Made by a program: the position numbers and the translations under genes. A stretch of 64,000 bases of DNA, from positions 108,472,088 through 108,536,087 of the forward strand of contig CM043702.1 in assembly GCA_023935145.1 (NCBI GenBank), written 5' to 3'. Shown one piece after another: positions 22,235 through 34,410 of this stretch. How positions within the stretch are numbered: position 1 is the first letter of the stretch; every line of letters starts with the position of its first letter. The DNA comes from Bretschneidera sinensis (Eukaryota > Streptophyta > Magnoliopsida > Brassicales > Akaniaceae). The notes below the pieces were generated by a model, which was given only the letters and a program-made list of their open reading frames with translations, was not told the origin of the DNA and searched no databases.

Positions 22235-25200
22235 TCAATCGACTCCAATCCTAAGTAGTCTAAGGCAATGATTGAACTTACTTAGAGGTAGAACCTTAGT
22301 ACCTAAATCTGTAGGGTTTGCTTCCATGGCTACCTTGTCCACATAGATGCATCCTTTTATAACATTTTCTCGAATGAAATGGTACCGAACATCTATGTGC
22401 TTTGTCCTCTCATGGAACACTGGATTCTTGCACAAGTGCAATGCACTTTGGCTATCCGAATACACCAGAACCTGCTCCTCTAGTACCTTCAACTCTTCCA
22501 GCAACCCTTTGCACCACAAAGCCTCCATGATGGCTTCTGTAGCCGCTATGTACTTAGCCTCGGTTGTTGAGAGTGCTACCACCGGCTGCAACTGAGCCTT
22601 CCAACTTACACAACATTCATTTAAGTTGAAGAAGTAAGAGGTAAGCGATCTCCTTTTATCCCGGGCTGCTCCATAGTCTGAATCAACATAACCCTCAAGG
22701 TAGATGAACTTACCCCTCTTCTCATAAACTAGCCCCACATCTGGGCTTCCCTTCAAGTACCTTAGCAGCCACTTCATCCCAAGCCAATGCTCCTTTTCGG
22801 GATTACTCATAAACCTACTTAGGATACTTATTGCATGAGCAATATCAGGTCTAGTGCTTACCATGGTGAACATTACAGAACTAACCACACTAGAGTAGGG
22901 GACCTTTTCCATTTTCTTCTTCTCCTCATTTGATCTTGGACATTGATCGCTGGAGAACTTGAAATGACCAGCAAGGGGAACCTTCACTGGTTTGCTATCT
23001 TCCATAGAGAACTTAGATATCATCTTCTCTATGTAGGAAGTCTGGGAAATCTTCAATCTGTTTTTCTCCTTTTCTCGAATGATATTCATCCTAAGGATCT
23101 TCTGTGCATGGCCAAGATCCTTCATCTCAAACTTCTCACTGAGTTGAGACTTTAATTCTTTTATCTTCTCCATGCTGCTCCCAAACAGCAACATATCATC
23201 ATCATAGATGAGGATGATCACCACTTCCTCAACCTTCTGCCCCTTATAGTATAAGCACGAATCATAGTAGCTCCTCATGAAACCCAAGCTGATAACAAAG
23301 GAATCAAACCTATTATTCCATTGCCGAGGTGATTACTTCAAGCCATAAAGAGATTTCTTCAATTTGCACACCAACTCTCCTTGCCTTCCTTCCTTATAGC
23401 CTTCGGGTTGCCTCATGAAGATGGTCTCATCAAACCCTCCATGTAAGAACGCTGTTTTCACATCCATTCGCTCGATTTCCCAATCAAATTGGACCACCAT
23501 TGCCAATACTATCCGTATCATCTTGTACTTCACAACCAGTGAGAAGATTTTAGAGAAATCTATACCTTCTTTTTATGTGAACCCCTTCACCACTAGCCTA
23601 GCTTAATACCAGACTTCATTCCCTGGAGTGTTCCCTTTTTTGATCTTGTAGATCCATCCATAATCCACAACATTGTGTTTTTCTAGGTTGGGCAGCAATA
23701 CCCAAGAGTTGTTCTTCCTCAAATAATCTATTTCTTCCTCCATAGCTAGCTGCCACTTTGATGAATCCTTACACTCCATGGCATCCATGTAAGTTTCTGG
23801 TTCAATCATCCCTTCTTCTATCCAAGGAGCTGCTACATTAGCATCTGCAAAACTATATCTTAAAGGTGGTCTAACCATCCTCCTTTCTCGATCCTTTGTG
23901 AGCTGGTAGTCATTCTGACTTGCTGCATCAACCTCTTCTAGTTCAGCCTCCTCTTGAGTTTCTTGAGCTTGGCCTTCATCAATGGGCTCTACCTGGTCAG
24001 AACCCTCTTGCCTTCCTTGCTCCACCTGAATTGAATTCTCCTTGATGCGATGCTCCATAAATTTCGGAATGGTTTGCTCACTAGCCCCTGTAGGGTTAGT
24101 TTTCTCCAAGTAGGGAAATAACAATTCATTAAAAATAACATCCCTACTTATTATGAGTTTCATTCCTTTTGGTTCTAAGGACCACAACCTATATCCCTTA
24201 ACCCCATCATCATACCCTAGAAACACACATTTTCTAGACCTTGGGTTAAGTTTATCATCCTTTTGATGTGCATATGCAGCACACCCAAAAGTCCTAAGGG
24301 TGTTTAACTTAGGGGGTTTCCCACTCCACATCTCCATGGGAGTCTTAAGGTCTAAAGCCCTAGAGGGTGATCTATTAACCAAGTATGCATCTGTAGACAC
24401 AGCTTCTCCCCAAAAATATTTTGGTAAACCGGACCCAATTAACATGCACCTAACCTTTTCCATAAGGGTTCTATTCATCCTCTCAGCAACTCCATTTTTC
24501 TGAGGGGTTTTCACAACCGTTCTATGTCTTAGAATGCCATTTAATTCACAAAATTTATCAAAATGCTTATTAAAAAATTCTAAGCCATTATTGGTTCTTA
24601 ACACTTTAACTACCCTACCTATTTGAGTCTCCAACAACTTTTTCCACACCACAAATTTATTCAAAGCATCCAATTTATTTTTAAGCAAATAAACCCAAAC
24701 CTTTCTTGAATAATCATCAATTAAAGACAGAAAGTAACGATTGCCTCCCTGTGTTGGTGTCCTTGATGGTCCCCAAAGATCCGCATGGATGTAGTTAAGA
24801 ATCCCTTTAGACTTATGCACTCCGGTGTTGAAGCTGACCCGATGTTGCTTCCCAAGAATGCAACTCTCACAGAAATCCAGTTTCTCTACTTTGTCACCAC
24901 TAAGTAGACCATCCTTGTTGTGAACTTGCAGCCCCTTTTCGCTCATATGTCCCAAGTGATTGTGCCAAAGTGCTGCCTTATCCATCTCAGCCATCAAGCT
25001 TACTGCTTGATCCTTGATTTCTGTCTCATTGATCATCTCATAAAGTCCATCTTTGATTGTTGCCTTGATCACTATCAAAGAACCCTTGGTTACCTTGATC
25101 TTTCCCCCCTCAGCTTTGTATGTATACCCCATGGAATCCAGCTGCCCCAATGAGATCAAATTCATCCTCAAATCAGGGAGATACTTTACATTTCGCAGCA

Positions 25201-26253
25201 GCTTTGTGACTCCATCAAAAATCCTCAACTGGATGTCTCCTATCCCCCTCATCTGGCAAGAATTGTCATTCCCCAAGAAAACCCTTCCATCATTGATCTC
25301 CTTGAAATTCTTGAACCATTCTTTGTGAGGGCACATGTGATAAGTGCACCCAAAATCTAGAATCCATTTCTCGCTGCCGTGCCTCCTGCTCACATTTGAG
25401 CACACAACAAGAACATCATCTTGCTGTTCTCCTTTGGCAATCGAAGCCTCTCCATTGTTGGTATGGCTTCTCCCTCTCTCATCCCACAACCTCTTCTTGC
25501 AATCTTTCTTAAAATGATCGTTCTTGTTGCAGTGGAAGCACCTCTTTCCTCCAAATCTTGATTTGGAATGTGCTCTCCTATGGCTCTGCCCTCTACCTCT
25601 TGATTTCTCCCAGTAGTTGCCATGAATGCTATTGCCATTCTGAGTTGCTGGCCTTCCTCTTATGAACAGCCCTTCCCCACTTGATGCCTCCCTACTATTG
25701 GCTTTGAAATCATGAGCCCTTATAGCATTGATCACAATTTCTTTGGTTAGTGTATCTCTTCCATATTCAATTGCATTAACTAAACTATCAAAATAATCAG
25801 GAAGAGAATTTAATAACATAACAGCCAATTGTTCATCCAGGAATTTAATACAACAACTAGCCAAATCTTGAACTAGTTTATAAAGACATCAAGATTATCT
25901 TGCAACTCTTTATTAGGATCTATTTTAAAAGCAAAGATTCTTTTAAGAAGATAAATTTTGTTAGGGAGAGTTTTCGTAAGAAACAACTCATCTAGTTTCT
26001 TCCATATGACAGCAGGATCTTCTGAGTCTCTACACTCCCTTATGACACTATCCGATATGTGTAGGAAGATGGTGTTGTATGCCATCTTCTTCATCTCAAT
26101 CCGTTGGTCCTCCGTGATACTTGCTGGAAAAGTATCATTTTCTCCAATAGCCAAGTCCACCTTCTGTTGCATAAGAACAACATTGATCTTCCACTTCTAT
26201 AGGGAAAAATCTCCCTTTCCATCAAACTTCTCAACAATGAAATTTGAACCCAT
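22235..26253 (-). pseudogene. copia gag-pol polyprotein, nearly full length
   Basis: Starts at ATG 26253 (MGSNFIVEKFDGKGDF). Gag UBN2-type domain runs 26253 to about 25680, with a zinc knuckle C-F-H-C...H...C near 25540-25500. Protease has DFG at about 25357-25349 where the family has DSG. The integrase zinc side (WHNHLGHMSEKG, CESC) is at about 24965-24860. The core has D at 24781, N at 24592 where D is expected (LRTNNG), and E at 24484. RT (GWIYKIKKG, AFLHGGFDE) has a YDDD box near 23206-23195 (usual YVDD). RNase H (VALSTTEAKY, YSDSQSA) ends at 22235. Breaks: stop near 26198; one-base loss near 25880; stops near 23601, 23568 and 23335. Confidence 0.95.
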
Positions 26254-26485
26254 CTTGCGGAGATGATCCCAGATTTGTGCAGCACCCACAAATGCTTTCC
26301 AACTTCTTCTAAAACCTCAAGAACACGATCGAAGATTGATCTCAACACCATTCTTGAATCAACCTCAAGAACATGATCTGATCTTGATCTTTACTCCGTT
26401 CTTGAATCACCCAAGAAGTTTGTTCTTTGATTCTTGGAGTCTTGCTCTGATACCTTCTGTTCTTGCTCCGATACCTAGCTGTGCA

Positions 26486-26499
26486 AGCTCTGAAACCAC
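26486..26499 (-). promoter_or_regulatory. copia primer-binding site
   Basis: On the minus strand TGGTTTCAGAGCTT follows the 5' LTR by one base. It differs at one position from TGGTATCAGAGC, the usual initiator-tRNA-Met site of copia elements. Confidence 0.75.
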
Positions 26500-26500
26500 T

Positions 26501-27362
26501 ATTGGGAAATCACCTTGAATGATGCCAAGGAGGTGATCTTCCAAACACTCAAGTCTAGAGTGACTTGTATAAAGAAAAAGACAGCAACTAATCAAAGCAA
26601 GAAAGAAAAGAACAAATTTCTTGTGTTCTGAAGAACTCACAGGCAATGTGCCTACGTCCCCGTGAGCTCCTCCGAGCTCTCTGCACTATCTTATCAATGG
26701 AGTTCTTTACAATCAGCAACACCCTTCCAAGATCTCACAGGTTCTTGGAGAAACAAAGAAGATAAGAAAGGAGGAAGATAAGAACTATTATAATGCTCTC
26801 TATCTAATCTACACTCCTCTCACTTTACAACCAACCTCTCTACAATGAGTCCCTCTTGTGTTTTGTATCTTTGCACTCTCACACAATTCTCTCTTATATC
26901 TCTTGTATAATGATCACATTAATCTCATGTATTGCTTTTGTCATAATTGTGTTGAGATTGAAGCTAGGTGACCTTTTATATAGTGCACCAACTTCTTGAT
27001 CAATCTTGAGGGTCAATATCCACCCTTAGATCTAGATGAGCAATCAACCTTAGCCTTTGATCATTCCTTAGTCAAGCTGTGCATTTTGGACATGTCTCAC
27101 GAACCATTCAAGAGGTTTACATATGTGTGCATCAGTGTACCTGGCGCCGCGGCCCAGGGTAGAGCACACACTCCTTAGCTTCTGGGCGCCGCGACCTAGC
27201 CTTCCTCCAGCACTTTCCACCTTCTGGGCGTCGTGGCCTGGGGTAGTCTAGGCTGCGGCCTGACCTGAAACTTCACTCTTTTTTGCTACTTTGTGTTGAG
27301 GCTTCAATGACAAGTGCTTGAACCTCTTCCAACCTTGTTTAAACCTTAGACAAACTCCAAAA
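26501..27362 (-). mobile_element. copia 5' LTR
   Basis: 862 bp; starts TATTGGGAAATC (G to A in the terminal TG) and ends CTCCAAAA (C to A in the terminal CA). Includes a ~95-bp segment absent from the partner LTR and a GC-rich block at 27138-27265. Confidence 0.88.
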
Positions 27363-27930
27363 ATATTAGCAAAAAATTCTTCTTTCTACATAAAGTTCAT
27401 GATGTCAGTATACCAAGGAAAACCATCAGATGACTGAGCTTGGATCTTGACAGCTATGCAATAGGCCCGTTCATCCTTTTGCTCAACCATTAATAGAATT
27501 GCCTCAACCCCTTTAAGCATTTCCGACTTTGAAGCTGGAGTGACTAGTGCATCAGCACACTATTTATGGGTCCATGGTAGATATGCAAAGGTTACCCTAT
27601 CGAAGCATTGAACCAAATTCTCGAGATGACTTGCATAAAACTCCATCCTCTCATCTTTGGTCTTCATTCGATACGAGATTGAAAAATTACTAAGGAAGAA
27701 TCTCCATACACTGTGACCTCTTTTCCACCAACCTTAATGAATGCTATAACCAATGATACAAGCTTGATATTATGTCACATTATTGGTGGATTTGTAATTC
27801 AAGTGAATTGATAAAGTAATGACGATTCCTTCTGGAGAAAATAACATTGCCCCAATCTCTAAATATCCGCCCCATCAAAGTATATTTTCCACTCACAGTT
27901 TTCAAATTCTAGAATTTCTTAGTTTAGAAA
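27363..27930 (-). pseudogene. Ogre A RNase H
   Basis: On the minus strand there is IYFDGA-like sequence near 27895, then a VTVYGDSSLVIFQ block near 27710 and MKTKDERMEFYASHLENL at about 27640. CFDRVTFAYLPW and QCADALVTPASK follow at 27600-27540. The domain removes RNA from the RNA/DNA hybrid. A second, archaeal-type RNase H is typical of Tat elements; this could be it. It continues across the copia insertion to integrase at 21293. Confidence 0.82.
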
Positions 27931-28129
27931 GTTGAATTCTTCAATTTTCTTATTTCGTTTTGGGAAATTTGCCAAAAAAAATTTCAAATTATCCTTTCTT
28001 TGACTAACTTCTGGGTCATGTACTAAAGATAAAATTAGGAGAGAATGACCATACATTTGGTCATTCTTTAACTTAGGGTTGAAGCTTTAAACAGATGTTT
28101 CATTTGATCCAGGTGGGAGATCACGTTCA

Positions 28130-29330
28130 CTAAGAATGATTAAAAGTAGTGTTGGAGTTTCTTAGTGGCCCAAACTAAAGCAAGACAGGTTTTTTTCTAC
28201 CCAAGAATAATTTAACTCATCAGCCATGAGTATCTTACTGAATTAGTAAATGGCTCTTTCTTTTTTGTCTTCATTCTCTTGAGCTAACATAGCTCCTATA
28301 GTGGTGCTAGTGATAGACAAATATAGCAAAAGCGAAGCTTTATGCTTGAGTGGGACCAACACTAGATGGCAAATAGTCTTTGATCTTTTCAAAGGATCAA
28401 TGACATTATTCATTCCATACCAATGACTAGTCTTTTCTACCTAGTTTAAAAATGGGCTCACAAGTACGGGTAAGCTTAGTAATGAAACCGATGATATACT
28501 GAATTCTTCCCAAAAATCCTCTTAGCTCTTTGTCTATCTTTGGAATTGACATTTCTAGAATAGCATAAACCTTCTTTGAATCTACTAAGATTCCTTTCTC
28601 GTTGTCTATGAAGCCTAAAAGATTACTGGTAGTGACTCCAAATGAGCATTTTTTAGGATTCAACCGCATCTTGTACTTTTAAATTCTGTCAATGAACTTC
28701 TAGAGGGCATCCCAGTGTCCTTTTTCTGCTTTCTAACTTAACAATCATGTCATCCATATATACCTCCACCTCCTTATGTATCGTATCATGCAAAAGAATG
28801 GTGGACATCCTCTGATAAGTTGCCCCAACATTTTTTAGTCTAAACAGCAAAGCTCTATAGCAAAAAGTCCCCCATTAGGTAGTAAAGGTAGTCTTTTCTT
28901 TGTCTACAAGAGCTATGAGAATTTGGTTATATTTTTAATAGCCATCCATGAATGATAATAGGGCATTGCAAGCTATATTATCCATAAGGGTATCTATATG
29001 AGGCAAAGGGAAGTAGAATTTAGGGCTGGCTCGATTCAAATCCCTATAGTCCATACATACTCTGAACTTGCCATCCTTCTTCGAAACTGCTACCACATTC
29101 GGTACCCATTGAGGATACTTGAAAACCATCAAGAAACCGACTTATAATTGCTTAAGGATTTCTTCTTTGATCTTGATTACTCAATCTATGTTTATTCTTT
29201 TAACTTTTGCTTGATTAACCTGGCCTCTAGATTTAACGGGATCTTATGTTGCATAATCTTTTGATCAATGTCTGGCATATCCTTGTATGACCATGCAAAT
29301 ACATCTTTGTAATCTTGTAAAATTTTTATT
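28130..29330 (-). pseudogene. Ogre A reverse transcriptase
   Basis: On the minus strand: PQWVPNVVAVSKKDGKFRVC and MDYRDLNRASP (29115-29010), PLPHIDTLMDN, and ALLSFMDGY at 28940. After frameshifts come RALLFRLKNVGATYQRM, then EVYMDDMIV with the catalytic YMDD at 28749-28760, MRLNPKKCSFGVTTSNLLGF (28669-28610), and ELRGFLGRIQYI. The YMDD is intact, but stops near 28935 and 28670 and frame changes in between make the protein non-functional. Confidence 0.88.
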
Positions 29331-30630
29331 AGATTTTCAATTTCTTTTTCAAATAATGTTGAGCTAATGCAGATTTCTTGAGGATTTTCATTAGTGCATA
29401 AATTAATGATTCAAGTTTCTTCCATTTTAGGTTGGGGTATGCTTTATTCTCATTCTCAACTAGCTCAACAATCTTCTTTGATAAAAGGAATTCTTGACTA
29501 ATTTGGTTTTAGATTTTCTCATCACATAAAGAAGACTCAAAGTACTCAAAATCGTTCATTATTTTATTCAATTTTTTCCTTATTACATCATAGGAATCTA
29601 GAAAGGGGTCAAAGACATCATTCCCCTGCTCACCCTTGATTTTATAATAAGAACAAAAGAAATACACTTAACTAGACTTTTCATTGCATCTTAGGGTGGA
29701 AACCTTGGTGTACTACGTTTCAAAATAGCTGATGAATCCATCAGCTAGCCTAATTAACTTGCTTTGATTGAAACCTTTCACTTGACCCTCTTTTATCATC
29801 AAATACGCATAGCGCCATCGTCTAGATTTTGGACCCAGTCACTTGCTTGTTATACCTTTTTCTTCTTTGTCATTGCTTTCTCCTCGAAAAATTTGTGGCC
29901 AAATAATATCTCGAATCCCAATTGTCTCTTTGGAGTCCTTCTATTTACCCATGGTACAGGGAACCTGAAATAAGGAAAATCTTCTTCTTCATTTATGAAA
30001 TGCCCGTTCAAAGTTCCGCATCACTTGCTCTCTCTTTCTTACTACTGTAGTCGGGCTTATAACCTAAACCTTATTTCCCAAACTATTGCTCTGTATTTTC
30101 CCAAACTTGCTCCTAGGAAGTAGTTCATTCCTTTCATAATATGGAAAATTATCGTATTGATGCATGGGTTGACATTTACTGTGTCAATTACTGCTACTTC
30201 CTTAATGGTGAAACCATACAGCTCCTTATTTTTTGTTTGAATACCAAACACAGGGATGATGCTAACTTCATCTCTAAATAAGGTAATTACTTGATTCTCG
30301 ACTCTGTATTTTATATTGTAATGGAAATTTAAAGGCACTACCCCCTAGAATGTGAAGCCATTGTCTACTTAGTAAAATGTTGGAAGATGTAGTGATGTCG
30401 ATGATGTGGAAGTCAATCACCATGTCGTCTAGACCCAACTTCCATCTCAAGCTTACTATCCTGGCTACCAAGTACTTCGTGTCATCATAAGTTCGGACTA
30501 TTTGATAGCTCGGGTGGAAGTTATCTTGCTCAAGTCCTAAAATTCATGTCGTCTGCAAGGGCAAGACATTCAAAGTTGACCCATTATCAAACAACACCAT
30601 AGGTATTTTTGTTCTCATGATAGTATATTG
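29331..30630 (-). pseudogene. Ogre A aspartic protease and PR-RT spacer
   Basis: On the minus strand, KIPMVLFDNGSTLNVLPLQT carries the active-site triplet DNG at 30580-30588. It is followed by LGLEQDNFHPSYQIVRTYDD, then VARIVSLRWKLGLDDMVIDF, an ITTSSNILLSRQWLHILGG block (near 30370), and further Ogre-type spacer to about 29400. A stop falls in the L-Q-T-T region and a frameshift near 30300. Protease would cut the Gag-Pol polyprotein. Confidence 0.85.
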
Positions 30631-32621
30631 TCAAATACAGAGAGCACTGTTATGGTTCTTTCCATATGGCGAGACATCTTTGTCACCAAAGGTCATGTCT
30701 AGTTTCCCTTTTACTTTTTCCACTGTCACTCTCTTGTCATCTTTTGCTTCTTTTATAGGGTTATCGACTTTGAGGTGAGATGGTGTAAAATGACGGTTGC
30801 CTCGAGTCAAATGACTCACCTCTTCTTCTTCTTCACTGCTACTATCCCATATAATCTTGCTTTTCTGGCCACACAAAGTCTTGCTACCTTTTTCCTGATT
30901 TACCATTGTTGTTGTTATTGTAGTCTTGTCTCTTATGGCCTTATCATAACTATCATTATTCATATTGATTGTTCCATTCCCTGTTATGGCTATTAGTGTT
31001 GCTCTTACTATACTATCTTCCCCTTTTTAGTATGTCACTATTTTCCTAATCATTTTTTCCTCATTGTCCTAAATGTCATTGATCAAGGCCCTGTTGCAAG
31101 GAATGTTATACTTGAAATTTCATAGGAGCTCTAAGGTAAGAATTGGTTTGTGTTTAGGGTTGTGTTTAGTTACTGAGGTGATTAGGGTGGAGGGATCAAA
31201 TGAAGTAAGTGATTCCTCGATCATGTTAAGAAAATTTGGTGGGGCTAAATTATAGTAATTAGACATGGGATTATTGGCAATTTAGAGTGACTCAATACTA
31301 TTTTCAATGAGGTCCTAGATTCTATTTTTTAATCTCTAGCACCTATCGATATAATGTTCGACAGATTGGTGGAACTGATAGTATTTGGAAAGGTCTCAGT
31401 ATGGTGGAACTGGGTTGGGCCTATGTCTTCTTGGTAGAGGGTAGAGCTTATAGTGGGTTATGCTTTGGATATGATTTTACTGGCTGTAGTTGTGATTCAA
31501 GAGCTTTATGCCTATACACTCGATTGCTAGTTATGTATTTGGGAAAAATTTACCTCACTAGTTTTGGTACCACTACTACTGGCAACATTTTTCTTTGTGA
31601 ATCTTTCATTAGTCCTTCAATTTTTCCCTCAAAGATGGCATCTTCCACCTAAGTTCCTGAATCAATCAATTGCTCAAAATTGGCGATGAGCATGGTGAAA
31701 ATCCTCTTATGGTATACGAGCAATGCATTTCTCATTAATTTTCTGACTTGGTCTTTCTCCATAGGTCTCGAGCCCATCTCTATTGCCTTGCCTCGCCAGC
31801 GAGAGATAATTTCCAAAAAAGGACTCGTTTAGCTTTTGCTTAGTTGTCTCCAAGTATGTTATAGTGATATCCAACTTAGTGTTATATGCATAAAAATCTA
31901 TATCCTCTCATTCTCTCAATGTGTTGGGCTCTTTAGAATAATACCACTCCAGTGCAACACTAGTGAGGGAGTTGGGAATGAGCACAACCAATTGTTCAAA
32001 ATCCAAGCTAGAAAGTCTCAAAGACCATTGTATTGTCTCAGGTGAGTCTTGGGATCCCCAGATCCAACAAAGCGATCCATGTTAGGCATTTTGAATTTGG
32101 GCAACAGGCTTATTTTAGTATGGGCGCGTTGCCCGTCGATGTCAAGAAGATATCCGTAAATTCTCTAAGACTTTCTTAAAGTAGTTTGCATTTTTTCAAA
32201 CATCGGATTGATGGCCTTCATCTCAGATCGAACCTTTTGTTTCTCTTTTACTAGGAAGTACTCTTCCTCATCCTAAAAAAAGCCTTCTTTACCATCTCTA
32301 GAGTCTTGGGATTCTTTTCTTGTTACTTTTTCTTCTAAGCTATCTAGTCTTTTGGCCAGGTTATCCAACATATTGCTTATATTTATGAGGATTTCATTAG
32401 TATCGACCATTATATCTTCTGCCATTGCCCTAACTATGCTTTAGCTACCCCTAAAAGCTGAGCAGTCAGTAAGTTCCTCCACTGTAGGTGAGACTAGACT
32501 CATAGAAGGCCTTTTCTCTAGCTTTCCACTAGGGGATTTGTACCAAAATAAGGAACGGATCGCTTCTTGTCCTTGACCTATGACTCATTTTTACAAAAAA
32601 AAAAAGAAAAAAAGAAAAACA
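30631..32621 (-). pseudogene. Ogre A gag
   Basis: On the minus strand, an N-terminal coiled-coil-like run is near 32400-32330 (NISNMLDNLAKRLDSLEEKV), then MPNMDRFVGSGDPKTHLRQY near 32090, and FLEIISRWRGKAIEMGSRP with MEKDQVRKLMRN at about 31820-31720. The C-terminal acidic/basic tail is at 30960-30640 (a WDSSSEEEEEVSHL block). These are the standard Ogre gag landmarks; stops and shifts are frequent. Immediately upstream is the Reina-like insertion. Confidence 0.82.
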
Positions 32622-32626
32622 CCTTT

Positions 32627-33071
32627 TGATATAAGAAGAAAATCGAGAGACAGAGCAACCTTGAAAAAATCAATGAGGTATAGAGTCGCAAAAGAGAACC
32701 AGTAAGGCAAGAAGCAACAAAGTGTTACCAGTGAATCTTTGGACAACAAATGAGTAACAAAAGAAACAAGAAGAAGAAAAATTGGCATAAAAGAGAAAGG
32801 AAGTTAGTTGAGAAAGTAAATGTTGCTTAACTGGATTATAGTTAGAAAAGTTGCTAGTTAGTTAGCTTTCTTGAATCTTTATGATCATCTATAACCAATC
32901 TGTTTGAGAGCTATATAACTAAATCTATTGTGAGTTTGCAAGGTAAACAAATCAGAATTCATTTTAAAAACTTGTCTTGTGCTCGAAACAATAACATTTT
33001 CTCCCTCAGATTCTGTCCCTAAATTGCCTATTACCCCAAGATACTATACTATCCATCCACCAACTCCAACA
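32627..33071 (+). mobile_element. Reina-like 5' LTR
   Basis: TGATATAAGAAGAAAATCG ... CTCCAACA; same start and end as the copy at 35620-36077. A TATA-like box (TATATAAC) is near 32911. Confidence 0.92.
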
Positions 33072-34410
33072 TTTGGTGCTTTCATTGAGAATCTTCACAT
33101 CTATAGAAATGGTAGAAAGAGTGCATTCCAAATCTGATAAGAGTAATTTTCCTTAGGTCAAGCTTGCAAGTACATCCAAGAGGAAATTGGTATTGCCATG
33201 AACCACTCCAAAATTAAGTTGAGTAATTGAAGCAGATGCATTCCTAGGAAGAACATACATCTCCTCTAAATCCATAGCTTCACCAACAACATAATCAATT
33301 GACCAACTTTGGAAATATTAAGCTGGAACTATCAAGATTTAAATAAGGAGATCCTATTGATTGGCTCTTCCAAGCTAAGTAATTCTTCCTCTTCTCCAAC
33401 ACTCCTGACTACCAAAGATTGCAGTTTATCTCATTCCACCTGGAAGGTCCAACTGTAAGTTGGTTTCAGTGGACTTGGCAAAATAAGATGATTCAGTCGT
33501 AGCCTTAGTTTATCAAAGCATTACAATCAAGATTTTTTCCCACTATCTATAAAGAACCGTAAGGCGCATTGACTACACTCATTCAAGAAGGTATTGTCTT
33601 AGAGCATCAAGCAAAGTTTGAGTCCTTATCCAATAAAGTCAATGGTCTTTCTGATTAGTTCTTGATGATCTGTTTTAATTCTGCCTTCAAACCTTACATT
33701 AGAAAGGAGGTTATTACACATAGACCTCTGGATTTAAATGATGTTATAGACTTAGCAAGATTACAAGAAGATAGATGGGTAGACATTAGAGGTTCTTTAA
33801 AATCTTAGCAATCTAAGTTGAATTACAAACCTCCAGATACAAGTCACTAAACTAGTGGCCTAAGTTTGGGATCAGAAAACCACACAGGGTTGTCTATAGC
33901 TCCATCACTTCAAAAGTTTCCCATAAAAAGGCTATCTCCTCAATAAATGCAATCCATAAGTACAAAGCAAAGAGTTCATTATTGCTATTAGAAGGAGAAA
34001 AACAATAAAGCCAAGATTAGGAGTTCTTTAATCCTTTTATCACTCTAGAAGAAGCATAGATTCCTAAGATCTCTTTATATGCTCTTTTTGGTCATAGAAC
34101 ACCAAAGACTTTAAGACTATTAGGTTTAATCAAGAAGCACACAGTACAAATTCTAATTGGTGGAGGCAATACTCACAACTTCATTAAAGAGAAAATAGCT
34201 CAGTTTCTTGACTTTCTTATTACTCCCTCTTCTCACTTTAAGGTTCAAGTAGGCAATCGTGAATACTTAACCTGTATTGGAGTATGTGATCAAATCCAAG
34301 TGTCCACTGAAGGCTATGTGTGTACAGTAAATTTCTTTGTGATTTCACTCCAATGAGCAAATCTTATCTTGGGAGTTCAATGGCTATAAGAACTTGGACC
34401 TGTCATAACA
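33072..34410 (+). pseudogene. Reina-like gag and protease remnant
   Basis: A TTTGGTGCTTTCATTGAGA primer-binding-site-like stretch follows the LTR. Gag shows, across frames, sequence like WFQWTWQNKMIQS and FIKALQSRFFPTIY near 33450-33560. Then come TLIQEG, EHQAKFESLSNKVNGLS at 33600-33650, and PLDLNDVIDLARLQEDRW near 33725-33780. A retropepsin-like segment reads LFGHRTPKTLRLLGLIKKHT and then GGGNTHNFI near 34140-34180; the aspartate expected before the G-x-T/S is replaced by glycine. Stops are abundant. Confidence 0.8.

Larger units (their letters stand above)
21294..27362 (-). mobile_element. Tork-like Ty1/copia element, structurally complete
   Basis: 6.07 kb with two LTRs (21294-22120 and 26501-27362), a primer-binding site, a polypurine tract and one gag-pol frame on the minus strand. 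It splits Ogre A between RNase H and integrase; Ogre reading resumes on both sides. Flanking pentamers TCATT and ATATT are an imperfect target duplication (3 of 5). Counted by eye, the first ~115 LTR bases differ at about 8 positions, so it is not a very recent insertion. Confidence 0.9.

Noticed and set aside
22235..25864. Long minus-strand frames (753 and 350 codons) as possible host genes
   Set aside because: Zinc knuckle, integrase, RT and RNase H motifs and flanking LTRs show a copia polyprotein with internal stops.
30775..32045. Plus-strand frames of 60-83 codons opposite Ogre A gag
   Set aside because: They are antisense to recognised gag and protease blocks and show no domain of their own.
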